From NCBI GenBank assembly GCA_016782825.1, contig JADHXT010000096.1, positions 1 through 10,290 of the forward strand: a stretch of 10,290 nucleotides of DNA, given 5' to 3'. Positions within the stretch are counted from its first letter, which is position 1, and each line of letters begins with the position of its first letter. The notes beneath the pieces were generated by a model, which saw nothing but the letters and a program-made list of their open reading frames with translations, was not told where the DNA came from and ran no database searches. Below are positions 4,998 through 10,290 of this stretch, piece after piece. The position numbers and the translations under genes are program-made. The DNA is from Candidatus Brocadiia bacterium. GTDB taxonomy: Bacteria; Planctomycetota; PUPC01; DSUN01.

Positions 4998-6638
4998 ATG
5001 AGCATCTCGGCTGTCTCACGACGCGACTTCCTCAAGCACAGCATGGCCGCGACTGGCGCCGCCGCGCTCGCAGGCCAATCGCTGCTGCACGCGGCCGAGG
5101 AGAGGGCGCGACGACGGCCCAACGTGGTGCTGATCGTCACCGACGACCAGAAGCTCGAGCACTTCGGCTTCCTCCGCAAGAAGGCGCTGACGCCGCACAT
5201 GGACCGTCTCGCGGGCGAGGGGATGCTCTTCACGCGGGCGTACACGTCGACCAGCGTCTGCACGCCCAGCCGCTTCTCGTGCCTGACCGGCCGCTACGCC
5301 AGCCGCTGCTCCGCGCCGTCGTTCCTCAGGTCGTACACCAAGGAGCGCCAGACGAACGTGCAGTGGAACACGCTGCTGGACCACGAGAAGTTCACCCTGC
5401 CCAAGGCCATGAAGGCCGCGGGCTACGTGACGGGCATGGTGGGCAAGTGGCACAACGGTGGGCCTCAGGCCTGGGGGCGCATCCGCAGCAAGATCAAGCC
5501 CGCCGACGATCCCGCCGACCCGCGCGTCGCGAAGACACTGGCCGAGGCCCAGGAAGCCATCCACGCCTACATCCGCGACCAGGGCTTCGGCTACGCCGCC
5601 GCGATCAACATGGGCAACTTCGGCTCCTACCCCATCCGCACGATGCGCTGCCACAACCAGGAGTGGATCACGAAGGGCGCCCTCGACTTCATCGACCAGC
5701 ACAAGGACAAGCCCTTCTTCCTCTACATGGCCACGTCGCTCATGCACGGCCCGTCGCCCACCCAGTCGCTGAAGGCCGACCCGCGCATCACCCACGGCGG
5801 CCTCCTCGCGAATCCGGTCGCGGGCGTGCAGCCGTCGCGTCAGGACGTGCTCGAGCGCACCCGCAAGGCCGGCGTGCCCGATCCGCTCGCGGGCGCCACG
5901 TGGCTCGACGACGGCATCGGCGCGGTGATGAAGCGGATCGCGGAGCACGGCCTCGACGACGACACGCTCATCATCTTCTTCGACGACCAGGGAATGGAGC
6001 AGGGCAAGGGGAGCTGCTACGAGGGCGGCGTGCGCACGCCCATGTTCGTGCGCTGGCGGGGCCGCATCCGCCCCGGCAAGATGCCCGCGCTCGTGCAGGG
6101 CATCGACATTGCCCCGACGGTCTTCGACGCGTGCGGGATCGAGCCGCCCAAGGGCATGGCGATGGATGGCACGAGCCTCATGCCGCTGCTGCGGGGCGAG
6201 ACCAAGACAGTGCGCGACTCGCTCTGCTTCGAGATCGGCTACACCCGGGCCGTCTGCACCCAGCAGTGGAAGTACCTCGCCTTCCGCATCCCGCCGAGCC
6301 GCCGGCTCACCCTCGAGCAACGCAAGGCCATGATCGAGCGATACGCGGCGAACAAGCTCAAGCACGAGGACCGCGTCATCACCAACAAGCCCGAGGATCC
6401 CCTCTCGCATCTGGGCTACCCCGGCGGCCAGAACACCGAACAGGGCGGCCCGATGCGGCGCTACAGGAAGGTCTACCACGACCCCGACCAGCTCTTCGAC
6501 CTCGAGGCCGACCCCGGCGAGCAGCACAACCTCGCGACCGACCCCCAGTACAGGCCCGTGCTGGAGCGGATGAAGGCCGAGCTGAAGAAGCACCTCGCCC
6601 GCATGCCGGGCACCTTCGCGGAGTTCAAGACCAGGTGA
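4998..6638 (+). CDS. Tat-exported formylglycine-dependent sulfatase (family S1)
   Basis: This 546-residue protein starts VSRRDFLKHSMAATGAAALA, a twin-arginine signal (R8, R9), followed by RPNVVLIVTDDQ with metal-binding D49-D50. The sulfatase signature CTPSRFSCLTGR (88-99) makes Cys88 the residue converted to formylglycine, with Arg92 beside it. GKWH (149-152), LMHGPSP (248-254), FFDDQG (327-332), K337 and YEGGVRTP (341-348) follow in normal order, and the C-terminus has DQLFDLEADPGEQHNLA. Such enzymes remove sulfate esters from glycans. At the second metal-binding motif the residue after Asp is Gln331, where Asn or His is usual. I chose the ATG at 4998 because TAGGAGG (4987-4993) precedes it and it begins right before the Tat motif; the frame is open back to 4734, but that extension overlaps the enolase remnant and is low-complexity. 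Substrate is unknown; context suggests a sulfated polysaccharide or oligosaccharide. Confidence 0.95.
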   Translation: MSISAVSRRDFLKHSMAATGAAALAGQSLLHAAEERARRRPNVVLIVTDDQKLEHFGFLRKKALTPHMDRLAGEGMLFTRAYTSTSVCTPSRFSCLTGRYASRCSAPSFLRSYTKERQTNVQWNTLLDHEKFTLPKAMKAAGYVTGMVGKWHNGGPQAWGRIRSKIKPADDPADPRVAKTLAEAQEAIHAYIRDQGFGYAAAINMGNFGSYPIRTMRCHNQEWITKGALDFIDQHKDKPFFLYMATSLMHGPSPTQSLKADPRITHGGLLANPVAGVQPSRQDVLERTRKAGVPDPLAGATWLDDGIGAVMKRIAEHGLDDDTLIIFFDDQGMEQGKGSCYEGGVRTPMFVRWRGRIRPGKMPALVQGIDIAPTVFDACGIEPPKGMAMDGTSLMPLLRGETKTVRDSLCFEIGYTRAVCTQQWKYLAFRIPPSRRLTLEQRKAMIERYAANKLKHEDRVITNKPEDPLSHLGYPGGQNTEQGGPMRRYRKVYHDPDQLFDLEADPGEQHNLATDPQYRPVLERMKAELKKHLARMPGTFAEFKTR

Positions 6639-6984
6639 TCTGGGGCAAGGCTCCCCGATGACTTCAGCAGCACGTCGCGCCCTGAGCGCAGCCAAGGCGA
6701 GGAGGGTCAGGGGGCGCAAGCTCGCGCGCCTTGCTCCCACCATCGTGGTGTCTGTGACGTGATCCGCCCGATGGCTCGCTCTTGCGACCCTCTTGCCCCG
6801 GTGCCCACCCCGAATCGGCCCGTGAGGCCGATGCCGTCCATGGCGTGTGGGGGCCGCGGCGGCTTGCGAGGCCGCTTGCCGAGCCCCGGCAGACGCCGGT
6901 GCTGATTTGCGGTGATTGGAGCCATTGGGGTACCATGCCAGTATCGAGATGGCCGAGTGCGGACCTCCACAGGAGCGGAACCGA
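6639..6984. other. Intergenic region after the sulfatase
   Basis: No gene is supported in these 346 bases. GGGG/CCCC (6642-6645/6653-6656) just after the sulfatase stop form only a 4-bp stem. A longer imperfect inverted repeat pairs GCGCCCTGA (6677-6685) with TCAGGGGGCGC (6707-6717), with a 2-base bulge and a 21-base loop; it could end the sulfatase transcript but lacks a T tract. GGCGGCTTGCGAG and GGCCGCTTGCCGAG near 6857-6882 form a short imperfect direct repeat. A weak promoter candidate lies at 6907-6936. The break suggests that the large downstream gene is transcribed separately. Confidence 0.5.
6907..6936 (+). promoter_or_regulatory. Weak candidate promoter for the large secreted protein gene
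   Basis: TTGCGG (6907-6912) and TACCAT (6931-6936) are 18 bases apart and resemble -35 and -10 hexamers. The leader to the ATG at 6985 would be about 42 bases and contains AGGAG at 6971-6975. The match is modest, and the main support is position. Confidence 0.3.
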
Positions 6985-9900
6985 ATGAATCGATCGGTGC
7001 CAGCAGGCAGGATTGTCGCGGGGGTTATGGCCCTCGCCCTGGTGTTCGCGGGGCGGGGCCTGGGCATGGAGAAGGAAAAGTCGCTGGTGACCGGCGAGCG
7101 CATCGGCAAGCTCGCGGTGGCCGGCAAGCTGGACATCGACCTGCACGCGGTGTTCATGGTGTCTCGCACCTTTGAGAAGGACACCGTGCTCCACTGGTAC
7201 AACTGCGGGTACTCGGGCGGCGGCAGGCGCAACACGGTTGGCGGCTCCTTCGGCGACTTCGGCCTGCACGTCCCCCACACCCGGAGGGATGAGGAGTATC
7301 CCCACGGCGTGTCCACCCCGGAATCGCCGGCCGTCCACTTCGACGGCGGCGACATCATGAAGGGGAACTTCGCCGTCGAGGACGCCGCCGCGGGCGCCGA
7401 GGACCTGGCGCTCGAGGTGTGGGTGCGCGACAGCAAGCCGTCGAAGGGTGAGGTGATCCTCGGCTGGCAGTCGGAGGACGGCCGAGAGACCTCCGCGCCG
7501 CTGACCTATCCCGCGCAGTTCGCAGGCTCAGGCGCGTGGCGGCACCTCGTCGTGAACTGCACGGCGACGGAGGAGACGTGGGTTCTCGACGGCAAGAAGC
7601 TCTCGACGGGGCCTCGCAAGATGATCATCCGCAAGGGCCACCGGATGGTCCTCGGCGGCGCGTCGGCCAGCAAGCCGTCCTTCGAGGGCGACCTGGCTGT
7701 AGTGCGCCTGCACGAGAAAGCCTTGAGCGAGGAGCAGATCGCCCACAACTTCAGCGGCGGGATCCTGCTCGGCACGGAACTGCACTCGTGGTGGCGGCTC
7801 GAGAAGGACCAGTGGTGGGTCAAGGAGTCGGCCCACTTCCGCCACTGCGTGGACAAGAAGGAGATGGCGGCGTGGAGTAAGAGGGATACGGCGCGCTTCC
7901 ACGAGCGCGTCCCCGGGATGTTCGAGCTGGCGGAGAAGCTCCATCACCTCTACTCCGAGCGTCTCGCCCTCCGCATCGGCGTAGTGAGCAGCAAGCCCGA
8001 GTATCGCGGTGACGGCATCAAGTACAAGATCCCGATCCAGCCCTCCAAGGGGAACTGGATGGGATGGAGCGGCAAGCTGGGCTTTGGCTGGGCCTGCCAG
8101 GGGGCGGGGCACATCAACCCCCACGAGCTCGTCCACGGCTGCCAGGGCCAGACCGGCGGGGCCATGCAGGGCAACTACTGGGAAGCCCACGCCAACTTCC
8201 CACAGACCTACGCCGGCGTCTACCAGACCCTGCCGCCGACCTGCTGCGCCAGGGTCTGCATGTTCTTCCCCGCCAACGGCCGCTGCTACTACCACGCCCG
8301 GCTCATGTTCGAGCACCTCGCGCAGACGCCCGAGTACGGGCCAATGTTCATCTCCAAGCTCTGGTACGACGCGGGGACGGAGACCGAGAAGAACGAGTAT
8401 CCGTGGCGGGCCTTCACCCGCTTCGATCCCGATCCCGCCACGCCGCTCGCCTACGAGTGGGCGAGGATGGTGCAGCGGTGCGTCACGTGGGACTTTGAGA
8501 TCTACGGCGGGAAACCCGCCGACCTCTACAAGCAGGACGCGGCACGGGGCAAAGACGAGATCCTGCGCTACGCTCGCGTCCTGCTCGAGCCGGTGCCCTA
8601 TGAGCAGGGCTGGTGGCGCGCGCCGATGGAGATGGCGCCCCAGCAGCTCGGCTGGAACATCTGTCCGCTGAAGATCGCGTCGGACGAGGCATCCGCCGAG
8701 CTTTCCGGATACATCAACAAGGAGCGCGGCTCCGACTGGCGCGCGGGATTCGTGGGCGTCGACGCCGCGGGCAAGCCGCGCTATGGCAAGATCGCCGGCG
8801 TGGGAGAGACGCTGCGGTTCAAGGTGGGGAAAGGCACCAAGGAGCTGTATCTGGTCGTGTGCGCGACGCCGACGAAGATCATGGCCGTCAACATGACCGG
8901 CGACTTCCGCTCGGCTGAGCAGGAGCGGTTCCCCTACAAGGTGCGGCTGGCGGGCTGCCAACCGCTCGACGTGCTGATCCCGGCCAGGCCGACGGAGACC
9001 GGCGCGAGGCACGCCAACGGCGGCGGCTTCGTCGCGGCCACGGCGCAGGCCGATCCGACGGCCTACGTCGGGCCTCAGGCACAGGTGCTCGGCAAGGCAA
9101 AGGTCCTCGGCCACGCTCGCATCGAGGACTGCGCGGTCGTCAAGGACAGCGCGACCGTGCGCGACCACGCGCGCGTCAGCGGCCACGCCGTCGTCAGCGG
9201 GAATGCCACGGTCCGCGACCGCGCGAAGCTCCGCGACTGCGCCACCGTCACCGGCAACACGGGGGTCCGCGACAGCGCGCGGATCCTCGAGCACGGCTAC
9301 ACCGACGGGGGCTGCGCCGAGATCTACGGCAATGCGACGCTCAAGGGCGTCGCGTGGGTCGGCGGCCGAGTCGGCGGCACGGCGATCCTCGACGGCCACT
9401 ACCGCAAGAGCAACCTCATCGACAAAGGCGTGTGGTTCACCTGGAGCTGGGGGATCGGCCACAACCCCGGCGAGCACGACATCGAGCTCGGCGGACTCTA
9501 CGCCCAGTACCTGTTCGAGACCCAGCACCCGATCCTCGCGTGGGACACCTACGGGGCCACACACGCCATCCTCCACGGCAACCCGAAGACGGTGGCGTAC
9601 CCGGACAGGAAGGCGTCGAAGTCCTACTCCTACGTCCAGACCTACGGCAGGAAGCAGAAGGTGGAGTTCAGCGTCCAGACCTCGGGCACGGCGCTGGCGC
9701 TCAACGGGCGCGACCAGTTCCTCGAGCTGCCGCGAGGCGTCGCCGACCTGCACGACCTGTCGGTCGCCGTCACCCTCAAGCATCGGGGCGGCAAGCCCAA
9801 TCAGCGGCTCGTGGAGTTCGCCGCCGACGCGAAGACGCGGATGTACCTGACGCACGCGGACTCGGCCGGCCGCCCCGCGTTCGTCATCACCAAGGGCGGG

Positions 9901-10290
9901 AAGACCCAGACGCTACGGTCGTCGGCCCCGATCCCGCAGGGGAAGTGGGCCGAGCTGACGCTTGTCCTCAGCGGCGACACGGGCATCCTCCAGATCGACG
10001 GGAAGACCGTCGCGCGAGAGGGCGGCATCACGCTGAACCCCGACGATCTGCGCGCGACGATGTGCCTCGTCGGCCGCGGCCTCGAGGGCGACTTCTTCGC
10101 CGGAGAGCTCGAGGGCGTGAGCATCTACAGCGTGCCCCTCGTCGACGAGCAGCCGCCGACCCCCAATCCCGCGGCGTGGGCCATCGCCCCTGTCATGGTC
10201 ACCGGCTCTGCCGCTGTGATGAGCGCGGCGCCTGGGAAGGACCCCCTCGGCGGCGTCGAGTACCGCTTCGAGGAGACCACCGGCAACCCC
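6985..10290 (+). CDS. Large secreted LamG / HExxH / beta-helix multidomain protein (3' end missing)
   Basis: The frame is open for 1102 codons and runs off the window. ATG at 6985 has AGGAG 9 bases upstream. Residues 10-22 (IVAGVMALALVFA) form a signal-peptide core, so the protein is exported. About 113-259 is a LamG/concanavalin-like jelly roll (AVHFDGGD, LALEVWVRD, WRHLVVNCT, GDLAVVRLHEKALSEEQI). About 290-660 holds PHELVHGCQGQTGGAMQGNYWEAHANF-type sequence: HELVH (380-384) with a glutamate at 400 in WEAHAN, a zinc-metallopeptidase-like arrangement (HExxH-x15-E). This resembles DUF6055 or Svx/AvrXca-family proteins as I recall them. Residues 695-772 are left-handed beta-helix hexads. About 900-1052 is a second LamG (FLELPRG, KWAELTLVLSGD, FFAGELEGVSIYSVPL). 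From 1061, AWAIAPVMVTGSAAVMSA begins a domain I associate with planctomycete and lentisphaeral exoproteins. LamG modules probably bind glycans. Proteolysis is an inference from motifs; the substrate is unknown. Confidence 0.88.
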   Translation, partial: MNRSVPAGRIVAGVMALALVFAGRGLGMEKEKSLVTGERIGKLAVAGKLDIDLHAVFMVSRTFEKDTVLHWYNCGYSGGGRRNTVGGSFGDFGLHVPHTRRDEEYPHGVSTPESPAVHFDGGDIMKGNFAVEDAAAGAEDLALEVWVRDSKPSKGEVILGWQSEDGRETSAPLTYPAQFAGSGAWRHLVVNCTATEETWVLDGKKLSTGPRKMIIRKGHRMVLGGASASKPSFEGDLAVVRLHEKALSEEQIAHNFSGGILLGTELHSWWRLEKDQWWVKESAHFRHCVDKKEMAAWSKRDTARFHERVPGMFELAEKLHHLYSERLALRIGVVSSKPEYRGDGIKYKIPIQPSKGNWMGWSGKLGFGWACQGAGHINPHELVHGCQGQTGGAMQGNYWEAHANFPQTYAGVYQTLPPTCCARVCMFFPANGRCYYHARLMFEHLAQTPEYGPMFISKLWYDAGTETEKNEYPWRAFTRFDPDPATPLAYEWARMVQRCVTWDFEIYGGKPADLYKQDAARGKDEILRYARVLLEPVPYEQGWWRAPMEMAPQQLGWNICPLKIASDEASAELSGYINKERGSDWRAGFVGVDAAGKPRYGKIAGVGETLRFKVGKGTKELYLVVCATPTKIMAVNMTGDFRSAEQERFPYKVRLAGCQPLDVLIPARPTETGARHANGGGFVAATAQADPTAYVGPQAQVLGKAKVLGHARIEDCAVVKDSATVRDHARVSGHAVVSGNATVRDRAKLRDCATVTGNTGVRDSARILEHGYTDGGCAEIYGNATLKGVAWVGGRVGGTAILDGHYRKSNLIDKGVWFTWSWGIGHNPGEHDIELGGLYAQYLFETQHPILAWDTYGATHAILHGNPKTVAYPDRKASKSYSYVQTYGRKQKVEFSVQTSGTALALNGRDQFLELPRGVADLHDLSVAVTLKHRGGKPNQRLVEFAADAKTRMYLTHADSAGRPAFVITKGGKTQTLRSSAPIPQGKWAELTLVLSGDTGILQIDGKTVAREGGITLNPDDLRATMCLVGRGLEGDFFAGELEGVSIYSVPLVDEQPPTPNPAAWAIAPVMVTGSAAVMSAAPGKDPLGGVEYRFEETTGNP
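9067..9300 (+). repeat. Thirteen hexapeptide repeats (left-handed beta-helix) within the large protein
   Basis: Residues 695-772 of the large protein read as 13 consecutive hexads of the form [V/I/L]-x-x-x-[A]-x, such as VLGKAK, VLGHAR, VKDSAT, VRDHAR, VSGHAV, VSGNAT and VRDRAK, with no loop insertions. Only the last hexads depart (VTGNTG, ILEHGY). This is the left-handed parallel beta-helix pattern known from acyltransferases and YdcK-like proteins; 13 hexads make a little over four helical turns. A degenerate continuation (EIYGNATLKGVAWVGG) reaches about residue 800. No acyltransferase-type catalytic loop is evident, so a structural or binding role is more likely. Its place in an exported protein between a peptidase-like domain and LamG is unusual. 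Confidence 0.85.

Noticed and set aside
5016..7436. 806-residue antisense frame over the sulfatase and downstream gene
   Set aside because: A GC-rich antisense shadow with low-complexity composition (Arg, Ala, Val, Gly, His). The forward strand encodes recognisable proteins and the frame crosses two genes and a gap.
7528..9855. 775-residue antisense frame over the LamG/HExxH gene
   Set aside because: Composition dominated by Val, Ala, Arg, Gly and Asp with no recognisable motif, opposite a forward frame with clear domains.

Overview
The window is very GC-rich, with codon third positions almost all G or C. It looks like a chromosome segment from a polysaccharide-degrading bacterium of the PVC group, most likely a planctomycete. 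The clues are a Tat-exported sulfatase, a GH117-type glycosidase, a secreted pectate-lyase-like beta-helix protein, and a large LamG protein whose last visible residues match a repeated domain I associate with planctomycete and lentisphaeral secreted proteins. Phylum placement is an inference from gene content. No rRNA, tRNA or CRISPR array was seen.

Layout. (1) 1-375 is non-coding, with two copies of a hairpin-forming 21-bp repeat and a TATAAT box in front of a DegT/DnrJ/EryC1/StrS-type aminotransferase (376-1650, +). (2) That gene converges, with 24 bp between them, on a secreted pectate-lyase-superfamily beta-helix protein (1675-3201, -). (3) 3202-3673 is a divergent intergenic region. It holds a perfect 44-bp palindrome inside a 65-bp imperfect one, and candidate promoters in both directions. 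(4) 3674-6638 (+) is a tight three-gene cluster: a GH117-type glycoside hydrolase, a 74-codon remnant of an enolase-superfamily (MR/MLE) gene that has lost its middle, and a Tat-exported type I sulfatase. Gaps are 23 and 8 bp. (5) 6639-6984 is non-coding with a weak promoter candidate. (6) 6985 to the window end (+) is an open reading frame of at least 1102 codons. It encodes a secreted multidomain protein: signal peptide, LamG, a domain with an HExxH motif and a WE..AN motif (resembling DUF6055 or Svx/AvrXca proteins), 13 uninterrupted left-handed beta-helix hexads, a second LamG, and the start of a further repeat domain. The frame is still open at the last base.

How it may work together. 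GH117 enzymes studied in red-algal galactan degraders release 3,6-anhydro-L-galactose from neoagaro-oligosaccharides. All four catalytic residues I recall for BpGH117 are present here at a constant offset. 3,6-anhydro-L-galactonate cycloisomerase, a later enzyme of that pathway, belongs to the enolase superfamily, and the remnant next to the GH117 gene resembles the C-terminus of such proteins. A sulfatase directly after it fits a sulfated polysaccharide as substrate. The simplest reading is a small sulfated-glycan locus, possibly for red-algal-type galactan, whose enolase gene has been lost by internal deletion. The substrate is inference. The beta-helix protein and the LamG/HExxH protein probably act outside the cytoplasm on glycans or glycoproteins. 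The aminotransferase has no clear link to the rest.
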